In this document: piece by piece, positions 1 to 13,400 of the stretch | Numbering within the stretch: position 1 is the first letter of the stretch | Layout of the letters: every line of letters starts with the position of its first letter | Source of the DNA: Struthidea cinerea | Lineage: Eukaryota; Chordata; Aves; Passeriformes; Corcoracidae | NCBI GenBank assembly: GCA_013397865.1 | Contig: VZTI01002790.1 | Location: 1,090,212-1,154,211 of the forward strand | Reading direction: 5' to 3' | DNA: 64,000 nt | Made by a program: the position numbers and the translations under genes | The notes under the pieces: model-generated | The model's input: only the letters and a program-made list of their open reading frames with translations | Databases searched by the model: none | What the model was told of the DNA's origin: nothing

Positions 1-1381
1 GGTTTTTTGTCATATTGTCTGTAGTTCAGTCCCCTGAACTGAACACCTTCTGATAGTTGGCACATTTTAGATTTTCTACGAAAGGAATCCAGCTTGCAAA
101 GTCAGAAATTGCCCTGTGGTATGAGTCACGGTGTCAAACAGAAGGACTATTGGGAGATACACTTCAAAAGTGTATTACTGATTCTCATTCAATGCTAGTT
201 CTTGGTCCAAATAAGTAAATAAAGCAAGTGTTCAAAGTCCATTAGGAATTTCCCACAGATAAAAGCTAATATCTTTATTTTCCCCACCTTGCAGGTCTGA
301 TAAACTGCAAAAATATTGGGAACACACTGAGGATCAACCCAATGACCATATTTTTCACAGCCCTTTTTATTTGATAATTAAATTGTGGAGATGTTTTAAT
401 GTGCCTCCACTATGCTTCTTCATCCTACAGTGTACAGAAATTGTGAGAAGAAGACAACTTCAGGAACCAAATAAAAGAGACGGATCCGAGAGGTTTTGTG
501 GCATGGGTTAAATATCAGAGCTAGCTTCAGGTTCAGAAATAGACTGGGAGGACAACACAGGTTTCTCCTTCTATTCTCTGGGAAATCCCAGCGAAGGATC
601 AGATGGTTGAGTTGGTTTTTACTAGGAGTCCTTACAAGTGGGCTGGAAGCACGGCTGACAGGATGCTGAGTAGGGCTATAACATCAGAGCTAAGTATAGG
701 CAGGCTACCAAGATAAAAACTAATGCAGAAACTCATCTTCCAGTATTTCCTGTTTGGGAGCTGGTCTGTGTAAGCTCTTCCTAAAACCCATCTTTGAAGT
801 GTCCTCCAAAATAACAGCAGTCCACAGACTTCCATCCTGCAAGTCTGACTGTAAAAGATTATTGATTACTCACCAAATCCTTCTGTAGAGATTATAGCTT
901 GTATTGTGTTGGCTCCTATCAATAAAAGAATGTGTTCTATAGAGAAAAACATTAATAAAAGACTGAGTGTATGATGAGATAAAATAGGAACCTTTAAGTA
1001 TAGAGATTAAAAACGAAAATAAAGTGAATAAGTTTTCTCAACATAAATAAATGTTCACATATAAATGTCTCTAGGGATTATCTTGCATTTTACCAGCCAG
1101 ACAAAAAGGACAAAGAAATTTAAAAATATAAAGCAATTAAGCAGTACATTTGCTGACATGCTGCATTAGCTACATGGCAGGAGTTTTAATTTAGCTTATT
1201 CTAATTTCATCTTTGCTATGCCTTTGAAATATATTAGCACTCCTTTACAAGTTTTCCTAAACTCTTGTCTAAAAAGCTGAATGTAAATGAAGGGAAAGTA
1301 AGTACTTTGATCTTCACTGTTACTGGAAAAAGAATTATACACATTGTCATATCAGCGTATGACTTTCTCTTGAGTCTACAG
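1..1381 (+). other. TYR: TYR intron 2, 3' part
   Basis: This stretch is non-coding and precedes TYR exon 3. It ends in an acceptor with a pyrimidine-rich run and a terminal CAG (AG at 1380-1381). The sequence is AT-rich and I recognise no repeat, RNA gene or exon in it. The rest of the intron and TYR exons 1 and 2, which hold the signal peptide and the CuA site, lie before the window. Confidence 0.8.
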
Positions 1382-1529
1382 GCTTTGCTGATCCACAGAC
1401 TGCAATATCAAACACATCGCAAAGCAGTTTGCATAATGCACTTCACATCTACATGAATGGCTCCATGTCCCAAGTACAAGGCTCTGCAAATGATCCTATC
1501 TTTGTACTACACCACGCATTTGTTGACAG
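1382..1529 (+). CDS. TYR: Tyrosinase exon 3 (CuB copper site)
   Basis: Tyrosinase is the melanosomal copper oxidase that hydroxylates tyrosine to DOPA and oxidises DOPA to dopaquinone, the first step of melanin synthesis. The exon has an AG acceptor and a GTAAGT donor and is 148 bp, the length I know for this exon in human TYR. Its first two bases complete a glycine codon; it then reads FADPQTAISNTSQSSLHNAL, and ends in the motif DPIFVLHHAFVD. The three CuB histidine ligands are all present: the two of SLHNALH (codons at 1432 and 1444) and the second of LHHAF (codon at 1513). Two N-glycosylation sequons are visible, NTS and NGS. The exon ends with AG, which joins the C of exon 4 to give Ser. 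No stop or frameshift is seen, so the gene looks functional here. Confidence 0.97.
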
Positions 1530-2658
1530 GTAAGTTTAATTTTCCTTAGTAAAACTAGTTCGTTATGCGGTTTTGGTTTTGTTTTTTTTTTACAGTGGGC
1601 TTTTCACCTGTTTCAAAGAGTGAAAATATGTTACATGTCTTTACATGCACAACATTTGCAGATGTAGAAATGAGCTCTGCTGTTATTTGAAAGCACATGC
1701 CTCTCCTAACCAATCTGCATGTTCACTGGATTAAATATAATTTGATGAGTTGACAAATGCACTCAGCTTTTATAAAAAAGGTAAAAATAGTTCTTCAGTG
1801 ATGTCATAATGATTAATATATAGGGATGTGTATGTCAGGAAGTTTGGATCAAAAGTGTGTGACTCATTTTAACATGACTATAATCATTTGGAGCAGTTCC
1901 TTTACATTCTAAATGTCAGGGCTCTTTTAATTTCTATTCCATAAAGAAAATCCAAGACTGCTATTCATAAATAAAGAAGAAAAAATTTAAGTGTGACAAA
2001 ATTGTGACTGTTTCTTGATGAAAGAGAAGAGTACAGCTGTGCAGAATGAAAGGAGAGCAAACAGAAGAATATCATGTTTATTAATAAGAAAGGGTAGGAG
2101 AGCAGTTTTGCAAGAAAGTGGTGAAATTGCTACATTAAGGGCAGCATTCCAAGATTTAATTTCTGTGTCACTATAGTACATGTGAATGGCTACAAACAAT
2201 TTACCCTGGACTGCACTGACACCAAACTGTGATGACTAAGGAGCAATTAAAAAAAAAACTAAGCAAAGAACTGTAAAAGCCACACAAACACTTGTTCTGG
2301 AGCAGTTTACATTTTCTTATCCATCTTCTACATTTTCTCCACGGAATGGTACTTGACTGCTGCATTGCTTAGGACAAAAAACCTATTCCCTATACAAACC
2401 TCCATAATTCTGCATGCTCAGAAACCTATTGACTGAGACCCTGCCTGCATGCAGAAAGGTGCCTATTGAGATGAAGACCAAAATGGTTTCTTCATTTGGG
2501 CCACTGAGGCATGCAGCAAAGGAGGGGTGCAGATTACAGCTTGCAAGCATCATCTTGCAGTCTCAGGCAGTTCACACCAAAACCCTTATATAAAACTTTA
2601 TCTTATTTAACCAGAAAGCTAGTAGGTGTAAGAAGACAAAATTGAAGTTGGGCTTTTT

Positions 2659-2790
2659 CTCCTTATATATATTTAAAATATAAGAGGAGTGAAAAAAAAT
2701 AATATAGTTTATATCTAATAAAATATATTTTTATATATAGATATATTTATAAATATAACATAAATATACTATATATTTAATGAGCCTAAT
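2659..2790. repeat. TA-rich low-complexity tract with imperfect hairpin
   Basis: About 130 bases are nearly all A and T, with many short TATATA and ATATTT runs. Its left edge (2659-2689) is an imperfect inverted repeat: a CTCC arm followed by TTATATA faces TATAA followed by a GAGGAG arm. It is probably simple sequence of no function, though easily melted. Confidence 0.6.
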
Positions 2791-5700
2791 TATTGTATTC
2801 CTCATACTTTATCCATCCAGAAACAGAGCATCAAGTTTTAGCAGGTCACCCAGGCATCAGTGGAATGGTTCCTTCAATGGGTGAACTGTCTTCTGCTCCT
2901 CATATTGTAGGGTATAATTAGTCTTCTGGAGGTGTCAGTTTTGAAACTCTTTTATGTGAAAAGCTTTTCTTGAGCACATGTTAAAAGTTACACTGTGTAG
3001 CTTAGCTGTGATTTACAATATCCATGCATTGACTGCTTCCCAGGATGGATGGATGTATGAGGATTTCAAGTGTGGTTACTAATCTCAAGTTCGTGCCTGG
3101 AAATTAACTTTCCAACATCTAGGCTATTAAAAAAAATGGATCAATTGAATATTCAGAGAAAAGGAACAGAGAAGAGAAAAAATTATGGTGTGCCTTATCA
3201 AAAGAATTGTTTTCCTCAGACACTGACACTCGCAGGAGACCTATGCAGCTCTTAGCTCCTACTTATTGCAGGGCTTAAGTAGCCCCTTGGCCTTCATGCT
3301 AACCCTTCCCACAGAGGAATTTCAGTCATAGTCGTTATGAGTTCCTGGAAATAATTCTCATAACTGTAGTTGTTATCAATTTTAAAAGGCAAAATTATTT
3401 GCAAAAGATAACCTCATTAAATTGTACCAGTGTTGAGGAAATAAACCACCACACAGGCTCTGTGGGAGTGATACAGATATGCATGATGCAACCTCATCCC
3501 ATCTGTGGCAGAAAGACATCACCAGTGCTCTGAAGCTGCTGTGGATATGGGCCTTAGTACACACAGATGTGAAATCTGAGAATAATGCTGCCTTTTGTGT
3601 AGGTGACAGAAATGCATTAGCATGATTCGGGTTACTTAGCAGCCCTATCTGTGACAGATTAATCATGCTTTTAGTTACAATTAATAAGTAGGTGACGGAT
3701 AGGTACATACAGTACATTTTAGAAAACCCTGTTCCTCTCCTACATAGACTTTATACCTGAAGGGCTGCAAAGAAATTCTTTTCTGAGAGGCAAGCAAGAA
3801 TACAAAGAATAGGGGAAGTGGGAGACAGTCTCCAGACCAGCAGCAGCACATTTTTTGGTCCTTATCAACTTTTCTCATTTGGGCAGAATACTTTTGAGCT
3901 GACTGCTATCACTACATTGGGCCAATGGGCTTTTAACTAACTTTTTAACTGTATCTTCTGATGGCAACAACCACAGCTCTGCTGGGTTTGGAAAGGCAGG
4001 GAGCAGGTCTGTGTCAGGAAATCAGGAATGGTCCAGCACTCTGAGCATCCAAGTAGAATCCCACAGAGGAATGTCCTCACTCCACTGCAAATTCCTTGGG
4101 TGAAACTCAGCATGCAGCTTGCTCTCCCAAATTTTCATCCCCTGGAGATGTGTCTCCTTCCCATCGATTTCAATGAGACCTTTGAGGAGCTGTGGATCTG
4201 AGCTCGAGCTAACCCATCTGTACAGTGGGTGATATTGGATGCCCACGCAACAGGGATGCTGTCAGGGTAAATGCATTAATGACTGTGAAATGCTCAGTTA
4301 CAACCATAATAGGAGTGATAGAAATAAGGCAATAGATCATTGGAACTGATTTTGCATGGAAACATATGGTACAGAGGAGGATAAACAAGTGTGTACGGAG
4401 TCTGCTGACAGGTGTGAGCCAAATGTTAGGAGCTGCTTTCTAAACTGAGCAACAGTCAGCCTACCATCTGCTGTCCCTCAGCCTTCCCTGCCCAGGCCTG
4501 ATGCACGAAAGGAGGGAAGGACAGATGAAGCAGAGGTGCAGCTGAGATCGCTCAGGTGAAAAGAAAAGCACTGGCTTATAAACACTTCCCTTTTTTTCAG
4601 GTCATTCCCTCTCAGTAGTGCAGATGTATGAAGGTACCCAGGCAACAGCTTTCTTAGCAATGATTAATCAAGTTCCTCGCCTTCTTGTTTGCTAGAAGAT
4701 GTAGAGATCAAATCTCAGTGCTTGGTAAAAGCAGGTGACAGCCCTGAAAATTATTAATTGTTAATTTAATGCCTTAAAAAATAAAAATAAAAAAGATGCA
4801 ACAAAACATTCATTCAGCAAAAACAAGAGCTTTTTTAGCTCTCTGAAGCATTTCTCTTAATTGCAAATCTCTTTACTATTCAGATACACTCTGCAGTCAG
4901 CACAAGGGAATAACAAGGGAGGAGTCAACCCACTCAAGCTGTAAGGAGCAGCTGCACAGGCCACGAAAGCACAAGCCCACAGTCCCACTTGAGCTCACTG
5001 GGGTGTTTTCTGTGCTCTGAGAAGGAACTCCTTCCTCTCTGCTGGATCTTTTAGACCTTTCATATCTACAGCCATGTAGTATCTTCATTCTGTCCTTTGA
5101 ATATTTCAGCTTTCTTCTCATTTATTTCATACCTCTATACTTCTGGATTTCCACACCCCAACCCAACAATTTCCCTAAGATAAGCTAAGCAGCATCAAGG
5201 AATAGCAGTTGTCATTAAAGCTCTCCTTACAACTTTAAACCCCTGCAGCAGCTAATGCCATAGGGCCTCAGTCCTCATCTCATTCCTAAATTCTGCAGCA
5301 GTGGGCAGGGTTTATTACAATAATGTGAAGGACTTCCAAAGGCCCTGGTTTTAAAACAAGCGATTTAGAACTAATTTTCTGAAGACACATAACAGATGTT
5401 TAGGGTATCAGTCTCTTACCTCTCTAAAGTCTAGCATTTGTTAGGCTATTTGCATATTACATAGAGCTAGATTCAGATTGTCAGTTCTAACAATGCCATC
5501 ATTACAAGACATGTTTTCTCCAGCTATCATAATTAACTGCACAGCTCAGAATACTGCTTAACCATCATCACATTAGCTCAATGCTCTTCTTAACTCCAAG
5601 TGTTCTTCTCTGTTCATACCCTTCTACTGCTTCTGTGTTCTCTTCCCATCAGATCAACTGGTTTCTATTGTGAAGGCCCTTCACTGCTCAACCCCAAATC

Positions 5701-8700
5701 ATTTCTTCTTCATTGTTTAGGAACTCATGTACCCCTTCAAAACATTCATTATACCAGTATCTATTGTACACCCTTTTGGCATTCAGACAAGTCCCTCCCT
5801 ACTCCTCTTTAGAGGGTGGACTATTGCAGTCCCAGCGCATGGGTGCCTGGTCCCCCTCCTATCTGTTTGCATCTCTCTGTTGTGCCTTGTCCTGTGTGCA
5901 TGTTATAAACTCTGTCATTAAGGGACAATCTCATTGCACTGGTCTGTGCAGCACCTGCCATATCCTTAGCCTCTGACTATGGCTCTCAGGTATCAAAGAA
6001 ACAGGAGATAACAATTGCTTCATTTACTGTCGCATGAAATGATAAAGACAGGACAGAGCTGGACATCCCTGCTCTGATCAGCAGCACCCCATTCCCTCAG
6101 CCACCTTTATGGACACTTTCAGTCCCTGTGGATTCAATACACCAGCACCTTCTTCCACTTAAAAGTCAGCACTATGGCAAAAGTGGAAAAAGTGATTTTG
6201 TTGAAAAATGCTTTAAACAAGAGGAAATTTGATTTGCACTACCAGGAGATGTCACAATAAAAGCTTCTTATTTTTACTCTGTTTTTGAAACAGAACACTT
6301 TCATTTTCTCTTGAATTGACATTCAAGAGAAACTCAGGGTTTTTAAACCAAAAAATGGCACAAGAAAAAACTAAGTTGCTCTCTTGTTTTGAAATGTTGA
6401 CAGGAAACAAGAACTTATTTTAGAAGTTAAACACTATTTGCTTCAAGGATTTGGAACATTTGGAGAAAAGGCATTCAAAAAGAATCATCAGAAATTCTTG
6501 TAAGACAACGCTATGTTTCCAGACTTGTTTAATACATGAAATAAGATTCATTCTTTACCCTGAACTGTCTCCACTGGGAGAAAACACAGATAAAGCATGA
6601 GGCCAAAGAATTATTTTCTCCCTTTGGTATACAAAAACTTAGAGACACCAAAATATTTGACTGAGGTACAGCTGATATAGAAATTTTAATACAGTGATAT
6701 ATCAGCTAATAATAAAGCAGCATAAAAATGGAAAAATCACATTACAAACACAAAGTGTATGATAAATTTTATTCCTTGATATGGGCAAAGCAAGGCTATT
6801 ACTGTTTTTTGAGGTGATGTTTGCAAAAAAATTATGATGCAGCCTAGAAGTCATATTTTTCTGGAGCTGAATGAGCTACGGCTTGGAGCCACTTGAAATG
6901 TATTAGACAAAGGCAGGTCAAGAGGTTGCCATTAGCAATATCCTGGGAAGAGAGCTCTGATCAGCATGCACAGCTACATCCCACCAGCGGAATCTGTGGC
7001 ACAGCAGCAAGGTAGCCCAGCTCTCACCCTTCCCTGATGCTTAACAAAATCACCTTGTTACAGCAGCTCCTGCTCACGGAAAGCAGCTCTGTTCTATCAC
7101 AAGTGACTTCAGAGGAAGAAAACTGCTCTCCAGCAGAGTGTTTCAGATGAGGGTGGGCCAGGAATGACTTTGGTCACAAGCTTTATTGGCACACACAAAC
7201 TCCTACAACAAGTATGAGGTACAGAGCAGATAAGTACAGAACATGGGGGGAAACTCGAGCATAGAAGTTTTTAGAAAGGAAATTCCTACATTTTTAATTA
7301 TTTTTCCCCTTGGGGATGTCTACAAATGTGCAGGAGGACACATGCTCCCTCTTTTACCACAAGCCCTCTCTTGGCACGGAGCAGAGCTGCTAACCTTTCC
7401 CTCCTAACCTCTCAGGCTTTGTAGCATGTTAACCAGAGCTACTCAGCTTGTTTGATGGAACTGACTCACTCAAAGTGGGCTCAGTATGTGGGCAGAGTGA
7501 GTTCACATCTACTGCGAAATACCACATAAATATATCCATGGAAAGCAGAGTGTAAGTGGGAAGGATGGGGTGTTGCTGAGAAACAGCTCCCCAGTATCTC
7601 TACTTCGATATCGCTGTGTCTGGGGCTGAAAGGCAAATCATGCACCAAGATACTGAGCTGGGCTCTAACATTTACTTCAGTAAGCCTGAGGAGCTGCAAT
7701 TGCAAAGCACCCAAAGGGATGCAGGAACAGCCTTGGAGGGTCACATCACCTATCGTCTAACACGTGCCATGGCTGGAGGCAAAAGTGAAGGAGTACAGCT
7801 TTAGAGCATCCCTCCTCCAGGGGACAGGGGGGGACAGAGTCTACATAGTACACTTGAGGGTGCACTTGCATTTAAAGTAACCTTAAATAAGTCCTCTGGA
7901 TATCCACAGATAGACCATACAGAGGCAGAGGCAAAGAGAAATAGGGACAAGGATCAGGCTCTGGAGATAAATATTCCTTTTACTGATTAAGCATACATAT
8001 AACCTGTAGTGCTGCTGCTCCACTTTGCTTTAGAGGAATGACCAGAGAAAGGTTAAACAGACATCTTCTGGATCATATGTGAAATACAGCAGTTGGCAAT
8101 CTCACCTGCCATGTCATTATTCAGGGTAGATGTTTGTAATGATTCATTCTGTTCATAAAAGTAAATCATATAGCAGGTTCAATTCAAATAGCCCCATTTA
8201 AAGTGCAGGTTTCATATCAGTCTTACTGCAAGATTTTAGTTCAGCCAACTCAATTAATGAATGGGTAGCTTTGTACACCACATATTTTGCAAACAATTAG
8301 TGGTTTTTAAAAGAAAAGGTTACACTGCCCTGAAACTTCACAAGAGCTGCATGGTTAGTCTTCACCTATTCTCTTAATGCTGGAGGAGGAGGAAGCTCCC
8401 TGTGGCACAGTGATCAAAATGAGCTCTGATGCAGACAGCTAGCATTTCCTTCCTGTGGTACTTCTGCGATAACAGCTGATGTAATTGTTCAAATCGTAAA
8501 AAATCACAAAACATCATGGTACTTTTCTCACCCACATGTAGCTACCTCCTATTCATCAAAAGAAATTATCACTTCACCCCCATAGATGTGATTTATATAT
8601 TATATGCCCTTGTGAACCTCAGTAATGACAATCTTTAAGTCTCAAAAGAACTGAATTGCAGAGCACAAAAGTGGGTGCCATAGTGTCAGTCCAGCTACCT

Positions 8701-10194
8701 CCACAGCACTCCATTTTAATCTGCTTGTTATCTTTCTCTTCAGGGGAAAGTAGTTATTAAACTTTGGAGCGGCTGGCATTTTTACTGTCTCCGACTTCAA
8801 GTGATGTTTTTGTATTAGTGACAAACCATGGCAAAAATGAATCTGAGAAATTTAACACAGGATACACATTCCATCAAATGCTAACTTCTGTTTTCAATGC
8901 AGCACAGGGCTGAATTTTTATTTCCTTATCTACAAAGCACACAGGAAATACACTCCATTATGTCTCATCTATGACTCGGGGTTTGCAGTGTTGGACAATA
9001 TTGGAGACCTAAATCTGAATGGAAAACAAATATTTCTAGCCAAACATTGCTCCAGTTTGACAGCAAGGGGTAAAACCACATGTGATGACAGCTATTTAAG
9101 GAACAAGAATTTCTCTCCTGTACCTCAGAAAAGTTATTTACAACTTTCATTGGTGTTAAACAAAGGCTGACTTGACTAAGAAAAGCAACAGAGTTTAGAT
9201 CAGATATCTGACAGAATCTCAGCACAGCTAATCCTCATTTAAACTAATTTCTTTCCAGCAGAGGTATGGAACAAGCTCCCACAGGAATTAGATTATTTTG
9301 CCAAAAACTGGGTTAGGCTACGGCCCTACCTCGTCCTGCACTAGAGAATACAGACATTCCTCTGCACAGATTCCTACACATTTTTTCCAACACTCAGCTC
9401 TTGTCTTTATTGTCAAGGTTAGCTTATCGATTATCTTCCTCTTTAGTAGAGATGAAGCTCTTTACATGGTAATATAACAGCAAGTGACCAAAGTTGGGCT
9501 GAGCACTTGTTTTATCCTACTCAGTTTTCTGAGAAGACAAAAACCAGTAATACTTCAGTAAGGTTTCTTTACTGGGAAAGAAGGTTACAGGACTACCCAG
9601 CTTGTTAAGCTTTGTGGCAGGAAAGCCCAGACTTTTATGCAATGGAGTTGAAGCCCCAGGCAGCTACATGGCTTTCCTGGGAAGGGATAAGCAGTTTGCA
9701 ATGCAGCCAAAGGAAATCGTGATAGCAAATGGGGAATAGAACTGCAGGACTTCAGCAACTCCCTCTGAGAGAGGAACCACATTTGGTCCTACACCCCCAG
9801 CAGGGATCTCTGCTCGGGATCATTGTATCTGAATTCTCTGCAGGACTCTGGTCCTTGAGCAGCTTCTTTTCACAAGAGAGACTTGAGGACCTGGTGACTT
9901 TTTTAATTCTAGGAGAGAAACATTTGGAGGACTACATGATTATTGGAGCAATGAGGGGAAGCTATATAGCCCTCTGCAGCCAAATGAGCATGTAAAGCAT
10001 CAATGAGAGTTCCAACTGCATCTTCTCCAAATAGCTGTGGATGCTCAAGTTGTTTGACATAAAGAGGAAAAGTTTCAGATGGAAAGTCTGAAGACCCTTC
10101 TCTTCCCTTAGTCCTACAGATGTGTTGAGGGTGTTTTATAGATAAAGGGAAAAAGTTCTAAATCACACTGGTAGAGGGAATATTGAAAAAATAT

Positions 10195-10487
10195 CCCATA
10201 AATGGCATGGAACTGTGTCAGGGGAGGTCTGGTTTTGAAGAGGAGAAGCTCAGAAAACAGTTCCTTAGTTTAGGGAAAGGTTCTTCACCCAGAGGGTGGT
10301 TGGCCACTGAACAGGCTCCCCAGGGAAGTGCTCACAGCACCAAGGCTGACAGAGCTCAAGAAGCATTTGAACAACACTCTCAGGTACATGGTGTGACTCC
10401 TGGGGATGTCCTATGCAGGGCCAGGAGTTGGACTCAGTGATCCTTGTGGGTGCCTTCCAACTCAGGATATTCTGTGAACGTAGCAGC
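10195..10487 (+). mobile_element. CR1 LINE 3' end fragment
   Basis: This is the 3' terminal part of a CR1 non-LTR retrotransposon in + orientation, in TYR intron 3. Phrases typical of the family occur in order: AACTGTGTCAGGGGAGGT, TTCTTCACCCAGAGGGTGGT, CAGGCTCCCCAGGGAAGTG, GGAGTTGGACTCAGTGATCC, TTCCAACTCAGGATATTCTG. The copy is 5'-truncated, as most CR1 copies are, and has no coding capacity. Its tail matches the tail of the SINE at 37545-37640, so both probably came from related CR1 subfamilies. Confidence 0.92.
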
Positions 10488-13400
10488 TGCAGTAACCTTG
10501 AGGTTTTCAAGAAAGTGGGACATAGGCAAAGTGGCATTGATCTTCTCTTATATGGGATTGGATGTGTGGGTCTACACCCTTGTCAACTCCCTCCCTTTTG
10601 CTTCCTTTATCTGACACTTTCCAAACATCCAGTTTGTGCAGTGAGAACAAAGGAGACGGAATGCTCGTAGTGAGATACATGAAGCAGAGCAGTGCCAAGA
10701 TCCTCAGGTGTCACATGGCTCCCCAGCTCTGGTGGTACATTGTAGTGAGTGGGAAGGTGTCAGCATAGTGTATGTTATTATACCTCGCTCAGAGAATGGT
10801 GCATTAGGAGACAGCCTGCAGCCAGTGTCAATCTTGCTGAACAAGGAAGGGATTTTTTGTCCTCTGCATGTTGCCCCTCCGTGTTTCAGATGGTCTATTC
10901 CACTCTAGTCCGCAAAAAAATCCCCACTTCTGGTTTAGAAGATGAAGTAAAGGGAAAAAATAAAGTAGGCCAGATCTTTCCTAAAAATGAATATTCATAT
11001 TTCAGAGGCATATAATTGATCTACATGGGAATATATGCTCTGAGAAAAAAAACCAGAAGCGCAGCATTATGTGAGAAGACAGCTCCACCAGGCCAAAACA
11101 TCCTTCTTTTTCTGTTTTGTGCAAGTCTATCTTTTAAGTGTTGACAAATCTAGAAGCCCAAGCTGGTATTGCCACCACACTTTCATGTTCTTGGGTGCAG
11201 CCAGTATCGAGGTTGAGCATGTATTCCCAACCTCACCCACACCCACTAGTGCATGTATACACCCGTATGCATATATGCAAACCTGCTTGACCAGATGCAC
11301 AGATCAATGCAACAAATGCAGCACTCACACAAAACTCCAATGGCACCAACAGCCTCATCCTCTTTACTTCTTTGGATGACCACAAGCAAGTCTGTTGTGG
11401 GAAAATATAGAGATAGATACATATAGAGATATATACATGCACAGTCTGGATTCCCCAGTAACTGGCCTTACCCAGTCTACGAAGTAACCCGACCCCTGAC
11501 CTGCAGCTGCCTCACCCACAGGCAGACACACACATGCATGCATGCATAAACAGGTCTCTCCGGTGGCTGGCCCAGGGACTGGCACAGGAGTAACTTCACA
11601 GAGGTACTGCAAAGGTTTGGGGAAGGGACGATGTTGTCCAAAGATGCTTGCTGCATGCTGCAGCTTGGAATTGATGATGGAAGCCCCTGGATGTTCTCCA
11701 GCAGCTGGGACTAGACAGAATAAGCACTGTAACCCAGGGCTATCCTCAGCAGTGATTCACCAGTGGGGGACACAGCCTCAAAGGCTTTGGATGGGTTTTC
11801 ACAATAATTGCGGGCAGCATCTACATTTTTAATCAGACACTTGCATTATGACGGCGTAATTTGTTTACAACCTTCCTGAGAGTCCCTGTGGTATCTTTAG
11901 CCAACTTAAAACAAAAAGAACAAAAAGGAATACTGCAATATAACCGCATACATTGGCAAACAGTGCAGTGCCTTGAGTTTACAGCCTCAGCATCAGCACC
12001 TCTTCCAGGACTGAAGCACCAATCTTTCTCCCAAATGCTTGGGATGGGAATTACCTGAGGTGACTTTGCAATACCAGCTGACTAGTGCCAACTTTTAAAG
12101 TGATGACTACAGTGTAATCACACTCCTTGGGCTGGCATTTCAGTTTTCCTAAATTTGTTTCCTTTTTCTTTTCTTTCCAAATGCAAATACATGTTGCTTG
12201 CCAGATTTCTTCTACAGCATGTCAGATCTCATGATACTGAAATAAATTGTATAAATGAGCTCTAAGCAACAATGTTCTGTCTTCTTTCTGGCATAGTCAG
12301 TCTGACCTTGCCTCAGTCTCACAACTGGAGATGAGGAATGAAAGTCTGTGTCAACAACAGAGGACATGGCTTTGGATTCGAATTTGACAAATTTATTAGT
12401 GGCTTTCAAAGTGGCCATCTAGCAGCTGAATGGTTAATACTGAGTGCAGGCTTGGCTGAGGCACAGGTTTATCAGGCTGTTGAGAAACAAAGGGCATGAC
12501 TTCATTATTGCTTTAAGTCAGTTTGATCTGGCACATAGGTTAGGAAGAAGAAAAAGTCCTACTCGGTATTTAGTGTACCCAGAGGTGTTCACCTCAGTTT
12601 CTCCCTTGTGCTGGTATTAGCCATCACACAAAAGAATAGTGAATCAGATCCATGGCTTTATCTCACGTAAACTATCCCAGAACAAATGGAAATGAAGGGG
12701 AGGTTTGGTTTCAAACCAAATCAGTTCCTTAATCCTGCTTATGGCATCATTGTGCAAGTGCTTGGAAGGAAAGTGAGGACCAGGAGGCAGGAGGAAACCT
12801 GTACTGTGTCCCCTGCAGTGCAAAGGACCCAGAGTGACCATGAGACTTCACTACAAGGTGACTGTAGTCCTCCCACTGGGCACACCTGCAGTGCCACTCT
12901 TGCTCCTTGTTGTGTGACAGAGGAATTCATACAGAGGTACTGAACCCTCTTCTTCCTCCTTCACCTCTCTCCAGCTGTCCTTCACTCCAAAGTAAAACAC
13001 AATGGAATAAACATTTTCTGTTAAATCTTCCTGAAGGGAAAGTTAGTTTACACTATGAGCCAGTGCCTCTGAGGTGGCTCATCTCTGAAATGGGTATTTA
13101 AGATATTGGTATGTGGTAATATACTGGTATCTCCTCTTACACTCAGTCAGTCAAGAGTACCTCTGCCCATGACTGTGGTAGCACACTTGGGAAACAGACT
13201 TTAGAAGGGACACTTTGCAAAATGATAAACAAAATGCCTACTCTTAGTGTTTTACTCTATTTTTTCTAGATTTTAAGATTTCCTTCCTGTGAGCAGCATC
13301 TTTTTTCAGAGTGTACAACACTATCTGGAACAGTAGGAAAAATCCAGCCTATATACAGCAACGCTTTTATACTCTGCCTGATATTTCCCACTGGCAACAT

